Below are positions 16,871 through 24,906 of a stretch of DNA of 64,000 nucleotides, piece by piece. Location of the stretch: the NCBI GenBank assembly GCA_041401985.1, contig JAWKTE010000014.1, forward strand, positions 1 through 64,000. The letters are read 5' to 3'. Each line of letters begins with the position of its first letter. Position 1 is the stretch's first letter. The stretch is from JACKHA01 sp041401985. GTDB lineage: Bacteria > Planctomycetota > Phycisphaerae > Phycisphaerales > UBA1924. The translations under genes and the position numbers were made by a program. The notes under the pieces were generated by a model. It made no database searches and was not told the origin of the DNA. It saw nothing but the letters and a program-made list of their open reading frames with translations.

Positions 16871-18985
16871 GTGAAGATGCGTGTGTGCATGGGTGTGGCG
16901 GTCATGGCGGCGATCGCGGGCCAGGCGATGGGCCAGGCGACGATCGACGGCAGGCTCGCGGGCGACGAGTCGTTCTACGGCCCGATCCTGTTCGTGCAGA
17001 ACGTCCCGACATCCTTCGGCGACAACAACCCCGCCAACGTCCCGCCCTCGGGCAACGCGCTGAGCGCGACCCAGGGCGTCGAGATCGCCATCCCGCTGTC
17101 GGCCATCGGCGGCAGCGGCTCGTTCCGCTTGGCCGGCTGGATCTCCTCCGGCGACCACACCTTCATGTCGAACCAGGTCATCGGCGGCCTGCCGAACCTG
17201 GGCAACCTCGGCGGCGGCGTCGACTTCACGGGCATCGCCGGGCAGCAGTGGATCAGCATCAACGCCGCGGCCGTCGCCACCGCCCCCACCATCGACGGCA
17301 CGCTCGACGCCGCGATCTACGGCGCGAACCAGGACGGGTGGGCCCAGAACAACTTCACGGGCTTCGGCGACTCGAACAACCCGATCCCGACCGGCGGCGG
17401 CGGTTCGGAGATCAACGCTGTCTACGCCTGCACCAACGGCGGCATGCTCTACCTGATGATCACGGGCAACGTCGAGGCCAACGGCAACGGTCTGGCCCTG
17501 TTCTTCGATTCGAACGCCGGCACCGGGCAGGGGACGCTCTCGGCAGGCAACCCGTCCATCGACAATCCCTCCGGCAACGGGCAGACCAACATCCTCAACG
17601 CGATGGCCAACACCGTGTTCGACGCCGGCTTCACCGCGGACCACTACGTCGGCGTCGCGGGGCGTGACACGGGCGGGGGCATCTTCGCCGTCGGGGCCGC
17701 GTACGCGGACCTGAACGGCGCGACCGGGTTCTTCTCCGGCTCGGGCGGGTACGCCGCGGTCGGCGGCGCGCTGGCGGGCGGGACGGGCGGCCCGGCGATC
17801 GCGATGACCGTTGACAACTCCAACATCCTGGGCGTCACCGGCTCGGCCCCGGTGCAGATCCCCAGCCGCGACGACTCGGTCGGCTCCGAGATCGACGGGC
17901 TGTACGCCCGGATCGACACGGCGAGCAACTCGCTCTACGTGCTCGTGACCGGCAACATGCAGATCAACTCCAACAAACTCAACCTGTTCTTCGACGCCGA
18001 CTCGTCCACCAGCAACGAGGGCCAGAACACCCTGCTCGGCACCAACGTGGACATCTCGTTCAACGGGCTCAATCGCCAGGGCGGCGACGGGATCGACCCC
18101 GGCGTGACGTTCGAGGCCGGCTTCTTCGCCGACTTCTGGTGCAACTACAACACGTTCTCGTCGAACCCCGTGCAGCACTTCATCGACTGCGCCCGCCTCC
18201 GCACGAACGGGCCGCTCAAGACCCTCAACGGCGGCAACCTGGACTACGGGTCGTACTCGGGCGGGTCGAAACTGGACCAGTTCCCGATCATGTTCGACGG
18301 CCCGCGCCTCGACGCCCAGGCCACCAACGGCTCGATCGCCAACATCTACGCCGAGTACGCCCCGCAGGCGTCGCTCGACGCGCTGCTGGCGGCCCAGGCC
18401 GTCAACCCCGAGTTCCCCGAACCACTGAACTTCATCAACAGCACCCCGGCGATCGAGGGCACGTCCGACCAGAGCAACATCGCGGGCGTGACCGACGTGA
18501 GCATCGCCGGGGCCGAACTGGTCACCACCGGCGTTGAGATCCGCATCGACCTGGACGAACTGGGCTGGGACGGCGTGAGCGACATCAAGGTCGCCGGCTG
18601 GATCTCCGATGCCGGCTTCGGGTTCGTCTCCAACCAGGTGCTGGGCGGCCTGCCCGGGCCGGACCAACTGGGCGAGGTCCGACAGATCAACTTCCAGAAC
18701 ATCGCGGGCCTGCAGTGCGTGGTCATCCCCGCCGGCGGCAGCGCCTGCGAGCCCGACCTGACCACCGGCGCCATCCCCGGCGCGCCGGGCTACGGCGTGC
18801 CCAACGGCATCCTCAACAACGACGATTTCTTCTACTACCTGGCGCAGTTCGCCGCGGGCAACGTCGCCCAGGCCGACCTGACCACGGGCGCGATCCCGGG
18901 CCAGCCGGGCTACGGCGTGCCGAACGGGATCATCAACAACGACGACTTCTTCTACTACCTGGCGATCTTCGCCGCCGGCTGCTGA
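16871..18985 (+). CDS. Large secreted protein with two C-terminal dockerin-like repeats ending Gly-Cys
   Basis: The start is taken at the GTG at 16871 with GGGAGAAG upstream; the ATG at 16877 is the alternative. A signal peptide (MKMRVCMGVAVMAAIAGQAM) is followed by three related beta-rich segments. Two open with TIDG-x-LDAA/AGDE-x-YG-like sequence, reminiscent of family 9 carbohydrate-binding-like folds, and one shares AGWIS...SNQV..GGLP with the first segment. The C-terminus has two ~36-residue repeats (DLTTGAIPG-x-PGYGVPNG then NNDDFFYYL), the second ending AAGC at the stop. These are the GC-type dockerin repeats known in this group of planctomycetes, with Asp/Asn positions suited to calcium binding. 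The ligand is unknown. Confidence 0.85.
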   Translation: MKMRVCMGVAVMAAIAGQAMGQATIDGRLAGDESFYGPILFVQNVPTSFGDNNPANVPPSGNALSATQGVEIAIPLSAIGGSGSFRLAGWISSGDHTFMSNQVIGGLPNLGNLGGGVDFTGIAGQQWISINAAAVATAPTIDGTLDAAIYGANQDGWAQNNFTGFGDSNNPIPTGGGGSEINAVYACTNGGMLYLMITGNVEANGNGLALFFDSNAGTGQGTLSAGNPSIDNPSGNGQTNILNAMANTVFDAGFTADHYVGVAGRDTGGGIFAVGAAYADLNGATGFFSGSGGYAAVGGALAGGTGGPAIAMTVDNSNILGVTGSAPVQIPSRDDSVGSEIDGLYARIDTASNSLYVLVTGNMQINSNKLNLFFDADSSTSNEGQNTLLGTNVDISFNGLNRQGGDGIDPGVTFEAGFFADFWCNYNTFSSNPVQHFIDCARLRTNGPLKTLNGGNLDYGSYSGGSKLDQFPIMFDGPRLDAQATNGSIANIYAEYAPQASLDALLAAQAVNPEFPEPLNFINSTPAIEGTSDQSNIAGVTDVSIAGAELVTTGVEIRIDLDELGWDGVSDIKVAGWISDAGFGFVSNQVLGGLPGPDQLGEVRQINFQNIAGLQCVVIPAGGSACEPDLTTGAIPGAPGYGVPNGILNNDDFFYYLAQFAAGNVAQADLTTGAIPGQPGYGVPNGIINNDDFFYYLAIFAAGC

Positions 18986-18986
18986 G

Positions 18987-19012
18987 CAAAGCCCGACGCA
19001 CGAGCGTCGTGG
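18987..19012. repeat. Half copy of the family C palindrome
   Basis: GCAAAGCCCGACGCACGAGC followed by GTCG is one arm of the element found complete at 21492, 22941 and 32899. No opposite arm is seen nearby. Confidence 0.5.
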
Positions 19013-19039
19013 TCGTACGCCAGGAATCGACCAATCCAC

Positions 19040-19073
19040 AGGGGGCGGGCCGCAGGGTCCGCCCCCTTTTTCG
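19040..19073 (+). terminator. Intrinsic terminator after the dockerin protein gene
   Basis: GGGGGCGG (19041-19048) pairs with CCGCCCCC (19059-19066) around a 10-base loop and is followed by TTTTTC. Confidence 0.9.
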
Positions 19074-19265
19074 TTCCCGGACGCGTTGTTTGTCCGGCGT
19101 GTCAGAGTTGGTGTCTGGGGCGCGGTTGAGGTGTTGAAGGGACGCAACGAGGCGTTCCGATCGATTGGCCGCGTGGCGGCGCCCGAGTGGCGCGACCCGT
19201 CGCCGGCCCCGCAAACACCCCGAACCACAGGGGAACCCCGTGCGAGCGCGGGGAAGGAGGTCGCC

Positions 19266-19955
19266 ATGTCCGCTTCCGTCAAGTCCAACCGAACCAACCG
19301 CCTGGCCCGCGTGATCGTGGCCTGCGCCGGGGCGTGCGCCCTGACGGCGACCGCCTCGGCCCAGTACGGCCGCCCGGACTTCCGCACGCCGTCGCGCGAC
19401 CGCTCGTACGAGCCGGTGCGCCACGTCGAGCCTGTCCGGTCCGTCGGGCACGGGCACGCCCCCGTTCGTGAGGTCGTCCGCGAGGTCGTGATCGCGAAGG
19501 TCTGGATCGACGGGTGCTGCTTCGAGATCACCGAGTGCCAGGGGATCCGTGCGGGCCTGATCGAGGCGCTCGAGCGCCGGGGGTACAAGGTGTGGTGCGA
19601 GGGGTACACGGTGGTGGTGGACACGTCGTGCCACCAGCCGCGGATCCGGTTCGAGTCGTGCGAGTACGACCTGGTGGCGCGTGAGCAGTGCGAGCAGTTG
19701 CGCCTGTGGGCCCGTCCGGTGGTCGAGCACCACCCGGTGGTGACCCGCCCGGTCGCGCGGCCCGCGCCCAGGCCCGTCGAGCCGGTGTTTCGGAGGCCCG
19801 GGTTCGACCCGCGCGGGCGAATCGATGACTCGTGCGAGCAGCCGTCCTACCGCGATTACTACCGCGGGCGGGGCGAGGGCTTCGGGATCCGGATCGGTTT
19901 CGGCGACGGGGACAGCCGCTTCGAGGTTCGCGGCGGCGGGTTCCGGCGCGACTAA
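19266..19955 (+). CDS. Secreted cysteine-containing hypothetical protein, 229 aa
   Basis: GGAGG precedes the ATG at 19266. A long N-region and hydrophobic stretch (LARVIVACAGACALTATASA, about residues 13-32) form a signal peptide. The mature protein has a Val/His/Arg-rich lead, then a compact part with four or five cysteines (IDGCCFEITECQGI, GYKVWCEGY, TSCHQP, ESCEYD), suggesting disulfides in the periplasm or outside. A Pro-rich linker and a Gly/Arg/Tyr-rich tail follow. No family is recognised. A clear terminator follows at 20023, so it is probably a single-gene unit. Confidence 0.75.
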   Translation: MSASVKSNRTNRLARVIVACAGACALTATASAQYGRPDFRTPSRDRSYEPVRHVEPVRSVGHGHAPVREVVREVVIAKVWIDGCCFEITECQGIRAGLIEALERRGYKVWCEGYTVVVDTSCHQPRIRFESCEYDLVAREQCEQLRLWARPVVEHHPVVTRPVARPAPRPVEPVFRRPGFDPRGRIDDSCEQPSYRDYYRGRGEGFGIRIGFGDGDSRFEVRGGGFRRD

Positions 19956-20022
19956 CCCGGAGCAGGCCGGCGGACGTGAGCCCGGCCGATGAGTCCGGGT
20001 TCGCTGCAAGTCAAAGCGAGGC

Positions 20023-20056
20023 GCGGGCGGGGCTGCGAGGCCCCGCCCGCGTTTTC
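20023..20056 (+). terminator. Intrinsic terminator after the cysteine-containing secreted protein
   Basis: GCGGGCGGGGC (20023-20033) pairs with GCCCCGCCCGC (20040-20050), followed by GTTTTCGTT. It separates this gene from the convergent terminase gene. Confidence 0.85.
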
Positions 20057-20093
20057 GTTGCTGGCGGCGTGGGCGATGGCGCGACGCCGCGGC

Positions 20094-21761
20094 TCAGCGG
20101 TAGTCGCTGTGCGACGACTTGAACGGTTTGTCGAGCGCGGTGACGAGGTAGCGGAGGGCATCGACGGCGTGGTCGTGCCCGTCCTTCACGGGGATCATGC
20201 TCTCGGGATTGTCCTCGGGGTAGTGGTAGCGTTCGAGCGACTCGATCAGGGTGGTGCAGCGCTGGTGGATGCGCAGGCGTGGCGGGCCGCTGGCGGGCTT
20301 GAGGCGGGCGCGGAGGGCCATGAGGCCCTCGCCGAGGGGGAAGGGGCGGGCCTGGACGTGCAGGCCGGCCTGCTTCATGGTCTCGAGGTTGGAGACGCCG
20401 GTCTGCTCGTGGCGCTGGTGCCCGGCGGGGTCGGCGGCGATCCAGATCGGGATCGGGATCGAGCGGCGCTGGGGCGAGTCGGTGAGTTCGCGGATGTGGT
20501 CGCTCAGCAGCATCTCGGCGCGGGCGTGCTCGTCGGCGATCCAGAGGTTGTCATCGGCATCGAGGGCGGCCCAGAGGATGACGGTCGGGGCGCGGAAGCC
20601 GAAGTCGATGCCGGCGTACCACTTCGGCGATGCGGCGTCTGGCTGCTCGCTCGGGATGGTTCGGCAGACGTGGATGGCCGGGTCGAACTCGGGCAGGACC
20701 GCGTGCCCCCGGCTGGGGCGGCGGCAGAGCATCTCGCTCTCCCACGCGGCCTGGGAGACGCGGGACTTCATGGTGATGGCGTCGGCGATCGGGATGTGCC
20801 CGGCGTCGGGTTCGGATCGCTGTTTCGCGCGCCCGTCGCACTCGGGCAGGAGCGGGCAGTCGGCGTCGGGGGCGCGGCAGGCGTGCTCGGGGCCGCAGCG
20901 TTCGAGCACGTCGACGAGGCCCCACTTGAAGAGGCGGCGGCTGCCGGTCGTGCAGTCCTTGACGAGTTGGAACATCAGGCCGTGCGGGCGGTGCATGGTG
21001 GAGAGGCACTCGACCGCGCCTCGGACGTGGACGTCGCCGCACTGTTTGGAGCGGGTGGTGAGCTGGGCGGCTTCCCAGATGTCGGGGTCGAAGAGGTCGA
21101 CCTCGTCGCAGCGGAGTTTCTGGACGCGCGTGCCGCGGACGGAGGCCTGGCTGGCGGCGAGGATCTCGGCGTTCGAGCCGTTGGCGAGCGAGATGCGGCG
21201 TTCGGTGATGCGTCCGTCGAGCAGGGCGGCCAGTTCGGGCTGCTCGAAGAAGCGGCGGAGGTGGGCGAACATGCGCTTGGCCTGTTCGAGCGAGCCGGCC
21301 AGGATGCGGATGTCGATCTCGGGCTTGAAGACCAGGTCGAGGACGGTGGCGACGGCGCCGAGGAAGGTCTTGCCGCCGCCGCGATTGGCCCAGAGGACGA
21401 GGTCGGGGGAAGAAGCGACGGAGGGACGGAGCGACGGAGCGACGGAGGGGGGGATGTGGCCGTTGGAGGCGGCGAGGTCGGGGTCGGTGGGTGCAGAGCC
21501 CGACGCGCGAGCGTCGTGGTCGCGCGCAGGGCCAGACGCGCGAGCGTCGGGTCCGAGCCCGCTGGCATCGCCGCCGTCCAGTTCAGCCGACCGCGACGCT
21601 TGCGCGTCGGGCTCTGCGCCCTCGAAGTAGGTGTGCGTGAGGTAGTCGAAGGGAGCGTTGTGGCCGTTGATGAGGGATGTCTGGCAGATGCGGATGTTGA
21701 GGTGGTCGGCGATCCACTGGTGCAGCGCGTGCGGCGTCGTGGGGCGATTGGGGTCGTCCAT
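20094..21761 (-). CDS. Phage-type large terminase subunit (TerL), 555 aa
   Basis: DNA-packaging motor protein. The start is taken at the ATG at 21761 (MDDPNRPTT); the frame is open further but runs through a GTGACGGA/GA repeat. The ATPase has a Walker A-like ANRGGGKTFLGA and a Walker B LRCDEVDLFD. The C-terminal nuclease domain has YAGIDFGFRAP and DGHDHAVDALRYL, the acidic RNase H-like motifs expected of terminases. Between the N-terminal helix region and the ATPase lies an in-frame insertion (about residues 48-100) made of EPDA-type palindromes (see 21492-21617), followed by a Ser/Pro stretch (SVAPSLRPSVASS) resembling the octamer repeat. No portal, capsid or protease gene is adjacent. Key motifs look intact, so it may be functional or recently decayed. 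Confidence 0.88.
   Translation of the reverse strand: MDDPNRPTTPHALHQWIADHLNIRICQTSLINGHNAPFDYLTHTYFEGAEPDAQASRSAELDGGDASGLGPDARASGPARDHDARASGSAPTDPDLAASNGHIPPSVAPSLRPSVASSPDLVLWANRGGGKTFLGAVATVLDLVFKPEIDIRILAGSLEQAKRMFAHLRRFFEQPELAALLDGRITERRISLANGSNAEILAASQASVRGTRVQKLRCDEVDLFDPDIWEAAQLTTRSKQCGDVHVRGAVECLSTMHRPHGLMFQLVKDCTTGSRRLFKWGLVDVLERCGPEHACRAPDADCPLLPECDGRAKQRSEPDAGHIPIADAITMKSRVSQAAWESEMLCRRPSRGHAVLPEFDPAIHVCRTIPSEQPDAASPKWYAGIDFGFRAPTVILWAALDADDNLWIADEHARAEMLLSDHIRELTDSPQRRSIPIPIWIAADPAGHQRHEQTGVSNLETMKQAGLHVQARPFPLGEGLMALRARLKPASGPPRLRIHQRCTTLIESLERYHYPEDNPESMIPVKDGHDHAVDALRYLVTALDKPFKSSHSDYR
21492..21617. repeat. Family C paired palindrome inserted in frame in the terminase gene
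   Basis: The left arm GCAGAGCCCGACGCGCGAGC and the right arm (reverse complement GCAGAGCCCGACGCGCAAGC) bracket about 80 bases that include further partial copies. Each arm is itself a hairpin, CCCGACGC-GCGA/GCAA-GCGTCGGG. Read in the terminase frame it gives EPDAQASRS, GPDARASG and HDARASGSA. The reading frame continues on both sides with conserved terminase sequence. Confidence 0.8.
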
Positions 21762-21772
21762 GAGGGGGTTCC

Positions 21773-21837
21773 GGAGTGATGGAGTGACGGAGTGACGGAG
21801 TGACGGAGTGACGAAGAGAGAGAGAGAGAGAGAGAGA
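21773..21837. repeat. Octamer array (GTGACGGA)n followed by (GA)n, family D
   Basis: Four or more tandem copies of AGTGACGG run from 21773, followed by about eleven GA dinucleotides (21815-21837). It lies immediately upstream of the terminase start codon and occupies the position where a promoter or ribosome-binding site would be expected. Confidence 0.85.
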
Positions 21838-21883
21838 ATGGAGAGCGGAGAGGAGGGGGGTCGGAGTGGGTGGGGCCGTAATG

Positions 21884-21995
21884 GACGCCGGTCGTGAGGC
21901 TCTGCGAAGGGCCGGGTTGGGCGCACCGAGGACGTTGGCATCGGGTCAATCGACCCGGACCTTCGTCGCAGAGCCTCCTCAGGTCCGGCGTCCGG
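21884..21995. repeat. Long inverted repeat, family B, copy 1
   Basis: The left arm GGACGCCGGTCGTGAGGCTC... and the right arm ...GAGCCTCCTCAGGTCCGGCG are imperfect reverse complements about 35-40 bases long around a variable centre. Four copies occur in the window (also 23864, 24764, 28201), all between 21.9 and 28.3 kb. Confidence 0.8.
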
Positions 21996-22230
21996 GGCGG
22001 GTGTCGGCGCGCCGGACGCCGGTCGTGGGGTCGGGCGTGGGGATGTCCAAGGCGCGGAGCAGGGCGGCTTCGCGCGAGCGGTGGAGGCGGCGGAGGGATT
22101 TGAGCACGGCCCGGCGCTGGGCCACGGTGAGGAAGAATGTCAGGGCGTGCGGGAGGGTGGCGCGATGGATGGGCTCAGGCGGCGCGGGCGAGGTGGGGTT
22201 CGGTGGGGAGGGCGAGTGTGGTGTGGGCAT
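21979..22230 (-). CDS. Small ORF between terminase and ABC-GNAT genes, 83 aa
   Basis: The ATG at 22230 lies inside the end of the ABC-GNAT gene (56-base overlap), and the stop lies inside the right arm of a family B repeat. The central part (LTFFLTVAQRRAVLKSLRRL, then HRSREAALLRALDI) has the look of a genuine amphipathic helical protein, unlike the Pro/Ser-rich start. The final residues are repeat-encoded. A role as a small terminase-like or DNA-binding protein would fit the position before the large terminase, but no motif supports it. The exact start is uncertain. Confidence 0.45.
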   Translation of the reverse strand: MPTPHSPSPPNPTSPAPPEPIHRATLPHALTFFLTVAQRRAVLKSLRRLHRSREAALLRALDIPTPDPTTGVRRADTRPGRRT

Positions 22231-23735
22231 GGGTGGTTCCGATCGTGTTGGCGGCGCACGGGCGGACGTGCGCGTAGGCGATGGGCGGGGCGAGCAGCGC
22301 GCCGGCGGCGCGGCGGGCGATGGCGGGCGGGTCGTTGGAGAGCGAGCGCGTGGCACGCGAGGCGGTCGCCCAGTGGCGGAGTTCGCGCTCGAGCAACGCC
22401 GGCATCGAGGCGACGAATCCAAGGTCGAGGAGCGAATCGGGACGGATGCGCAGGTGCGCGAGGGCGTCGGCCAGGCGGGCATCGCGGCGGGTCGGCGGGA
22501 GGCGGTACGGGGTCATCCCGGCGGCGGCGAAGAAGGGCGAGGCCAGGCCCATGGCGGCGACGGCCTCGGTCGCCGGCGTGAGCGGGGTGGCGAGGTAGTG
22601 GCGGACGAGGGCGGCGGCGATGCCGAGGCCGCGATGGCGGGGGGCGATGATGACGCGGGCGATGCAGCGGAGTTCGCTGGCCAGGCGTGCGGCGTCGGCG
22701 TGCTTGTCGTGGGTGCGGTAGCGACCGGGCCAGATCGCGTCGCGCCACGCGGCGTTCATGGTGGGCATGGCGATGACGATGACGCCGAGGAGTTGGCCGT
22801 CGGGGGAGACGGCGCGCCGGATCGCGCCGGGGCCGGCGAGAACGGCGGGGTGGGCGGGGCGGTAGTGGTGGTGGGCGAGGGCGAGGTAGTCGTGGCGTGT
22901 GGCGGGTTCGATGGTGAAGGCGGGAGTGGGGCGCTTATGCGCAGAGCCCGACGCGCGAGCGTCGGGCTGGACAGCCAACGGCGTGGGCACGCGCGTGGGG
23001 TTTGGAGGGTTGAGCGACCGCGACGCTTGCGCGTCGGGCTCTGCGCGGGGCCGCGAGGATCGCGCGTTGGGGTCGATGTTGATGTGGATGTCGGGGGCGA
23101 GGGGTTCGAGCAGGTCGTCGTGGGCGGTGATGCAGATGAGGCGCAGGGGCGGGTGCGGGCGTCGTGCGAGGCGGCGTGCGGGGCGGCGGATGAGTCTGGC
23201 GAGCAGGCGGGCGAGCAGCGCGGCGATCGGACGATCAAGGGGGGCGGCGAACTCGTCGAGGATGAGGGTGGCGGGCGGGGCGTCGGCGGTCCGATGCGCG
23301 CACTGGCGATGCAGTGTGTCGAGAGCGATGGCGATCCGGAGGCGGGCGTGCTCGCCGACGGAGAGGGTGGAGGCGGGGCGGATGAAGACGCGGGCGTCGC
23401 CCAGGCCGACGGCGGCGAGAGTCTGGAGGCGGCGTTCGAGCGGGCCGGCGAGGAGATCGACCGGGGCGAGCGATTCGTCGATCGGGGTTGTCGCGTCGTC
23501 GATGGTCACGACTGGTTCGCCGCGGTCGCGGCAGCGAGCGGCCAGCGCGGGCGATCGAGGACTTGCCCGAACCGCTGGGGCCGGTGATGAGGGCGATGTG
23601 GTTCGGGTGCAGGCGCGCGTCGAGATCGGCGGCGGCGGCGCGGATGGCGGGTGTGGTGGCGGGATCGGGCGCGGCGTCGTGGTCGGCGGTGGTGAGGCCG
23701 AAGATGGCGCGGGTGCGGGGGATGAGGGAGGGCAT
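22175..23735 (-). CDS. ABC-type ATPase fused to a GNAT acetyltransferase (COG2401-like), frameshifted
   Basis: The N-terminal part, from the ATG at 23735, reads MPSLIPRTRAIFGLT and contains Walker A ITGPSGSGKSSIA. Downstream of about 23541-23550 the conserved sequence continues in another frame (LAARCRDRGEPVVTIDD), so the gene has a net +1 (or -2) shift just after Walker A. The second frame carries an ABC signature (LSVGEHARLRIAIALD), Walker B (ATLILDEFAAPLD) and an H-loop-like CITAHDD. A GNAT domain follows (RVIIAPRHRGLGIAAALVRH, PFFAAAGMTPYRL). Fusion of an ABC ATPase to an acetyltransferase is the COG2401 arrangement. A family C palindrome (22941-23044) is inserted in frame between the two domains. 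The frameshift may be decay, programmed slippage or a sequencing error. Confidence 0.75.
22941..23044. repeat. Family C paired palindrome inserted in frame in the ABC-GNAT gene
   Basis: The left arm GCAGAGCCCGACGCGCGAGC and the inverted right arm at about 23016-23044 are separated by about 45 bases. In the gene frame it encodes AEPDAQASRS and QPDARASGSA at the junction between the ATPase and acetyltransferase domains, so it acts as a linker. Confidence 0.8.
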
Positions 23736-23744
23736 GGGGGGCTC

Positions 23745-23790
23745 GGAGTGACGGGGAGTGATGAAGTGACGGAGTGACGAAGTGGGAAGG
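23745..23790. repeat. Octamer array (GTGACGGA)n, family D
   Basis: Degenerate tandem copies of GAGTGACGG/GAAGTGACG lie just upstream of the ABC-GNAT start codon, the same relative position as the array upstream of the terminase gene. Confidence 0.75.
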
Positions 23791-23863
23791 TGGCGAAGGC
23801 GGAGATCTCAGATCTGTGATGTGAGACAGGAGAGGACGCCAACTGGGAATCGGGGGCGGCGAT

Positions 23864-23977
23864 GGACGCCGGTCCTGAGGAGGCTCTGCGACGAAGGGCC
23901 GGGTGGATTTCGAACGCGGTCGAGCGCGTCGAGGGGCGCTCGACTCGGACCTTCGCGGAGCCTCAGGTCCGGCGTCC
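23864..23977. repeat. Long inverted repeat, family B, copy 2
   Basis: The left arm starts GGACGCCGGTCCTGAGGAGG and the right arm ends GAGCCTCAGGTCCGGCGTCC. It lies between the ABC-GNAT start and the stop of the upstream HTH gene. Confidence 0.8.
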
Positions 23978-24007
23978 GGGCGATGCGCGGGTTGGATGGG
24001 CGTGGCG

Positions 24008-24463
24008 TCATGCTGCTCGGCCTCGCTGGGCGGCGATGGCGGCCATGGCGCGGATGGCGTGGGCGTGGGAGCGGACGGTGTGGAGCGAGAGGTTGAGGGA
24101 CTCTGAGGCGGCCCGCATCGACAGGCCCAGGATGAAGCAGGCGTGCCCGACGCGGGCTCGGATGGGCGGCCACGCGGGCTGCTGGGTGCGGACGAGTTCG
24201 AACGTGGGCGTGAGCATGCGGCGCGTGAGTCGGCGGACGCGCCGGCGGTTGGCGCCGGCCCGGGCCGGGAGCGTCGCGGGGTCGGGGTTGTCGCGCCGGG
24301 TGGCGTCGAGGACGGAGCGGCCGGCGGCGTAGACCTCGAGGATGAGGGCCTTGTCGGGTTCGGGGAGGGCGTCGGCCCGCGCGACGAGCAGGGCCGCGAG
24401 TTCGCGGCGGCGCTGGCGGCTGAGGCGGCGCGGGGACGGGTCGAACGCGAGACGGGACGCCAT
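24008..24463 (-). CDS. Putative HTH DNA-binding protein, 151 aa
   Basis: GGAGGT lies seven bases upstream of the ATG at 24463, a strong ribosome site. The C-terminal third (LGLSMRAASESLNLSLHTVR, then SHAHAI) has the spacing of a LuxR/sigma-region-4 type helix-turn-helix, with the recognition helix at LHTVRSHAHAI. The N-terminal part is helical and basic (LSRQRRRELAALLVARADAL). No receiver or sigma region 2 is present. It is first in the run of minus-strand genes leading to the ABC-GNAT protein and terminase, so a role as activator of that unit is plausible (inference from position). Confidence 0.7.
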   Translation of the reverse strand: MASRLAFDPSPRRLSRQRRRELAALLVARADALPEPDKALILEVYAAGRSVLDATRRDNPDPATLPARAGANRRRVRRLTRRMLTPTFELVRTQQPAWPPIRARVGHACFILGLSMRAASESLNLSLHTVRSHAHAIRAMAAIAAQRGRAA

Positions 24464-24564
24464 GGTTCACCTCCGGCGAGTGGCGTGGGAAGGCAGTGGG
24501 CATCAGGCACGAGGCACGAGGCACTGGGGGCGGCAGGCCCTCGCCCCTGTTTGGCGAATCTGAC

Positions 24565-24611
24565 TTGACAATGTTCCCCGATCAGCGAACACTTTTCAAG
24601 GTGATTGTTCG
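24565..24611. promoter_or_regulatory. Candidate divergent promoter with TGTTC/GAACA half-sites
   Basis: TTGACA at 24565-24570 is directly followed by TGTTC (24572-24576), GAACA (24587-24591) and TGTTCG (24606-24611). The first and second form an inverted repeat with 10 bases between, and the second and third form CGAACA-N14-TGTTCG. On the other strand TTGAAA with a 17-base spacer to GAACAT gives a possible promoter toward the HTH gene. GAAC/GTTC half-sites are typical of LexA-type operators in some bacteria, and a LexA-like repressor is encoded at 24907. This is inference; the spacing is not that of a known LexA box. Confidence 0.35.
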
Positions 24612-24667
24612 GTATGGGCAGAAGTTGGCGCACAAACCTGCTCGTAGTGGGTGAGATTCTGGGTGCC

Positions 24668-24725
24668 GGGGGGTCGGGGAGTACGCGGAGAACGCCGAGG
24701 GGGCGGAGGGACGCGGAGCGGAGCA
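24668..24725. repeat. Family E repeat (ACGCGGAGAACGC... type)
   Basis: Purine-biased sequence built from ACGCGGAG/AACGCCGAGG units. Related copies are at 25341, 25897, 30702, 30813 (inverted), 32280 and 32355. The exact edges are unclear. Confidence 0.5.
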
Positions 24726-24763
24726 AGGCGGGGAAGGCATGTTGGATTCGCTGGAGTGGTGAC

Positions 24764-24882
24764 GGACGCCGGGTCTGAGGAGGCCTTGCGACGAAGGCCC
24801 GGGTCGGGTCGATCGAGCGGGCAGACGTGGGCGCGACTGGTGGTTCGACCCGGACCTTCGCGGAGCCTCAGGTCCGGCGTCT
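24764..24882. repeat. Long inverted repeat, family B, copy 3
   Basis: The left arm starts GGACGCCGGGTCTGAGGAGG and the right arm ends GAGCCTCAGGTCCGGCGTCT. It ends only 25 bases before the start codon of the LexA-like repressor, so it would be in its 5' leader if transcription begins at the 24.57 kb region. Confidence 0.8.
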
Positions 24883-24906
24883 GGCGCGCTTGCTGGAGGA
24901 ATCGGG

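Noticed and set aside
15200..19624. Open frame of 1474 codons antisense to the amylase and dockerin genes
   Set aside because: The composition mirrors the sense genes (Ala/Val/Arg-rich), there is no motif or ribosome site, and it overlaps strong plus-strand genes and a terminator.
21815..21837. GA dinucleotide run as a phase-variable switch of the terminase
   Set aside because: It lies upstream of the chosen start, so slippage would not alter the frame. An effect on expression is possible but unsupported.
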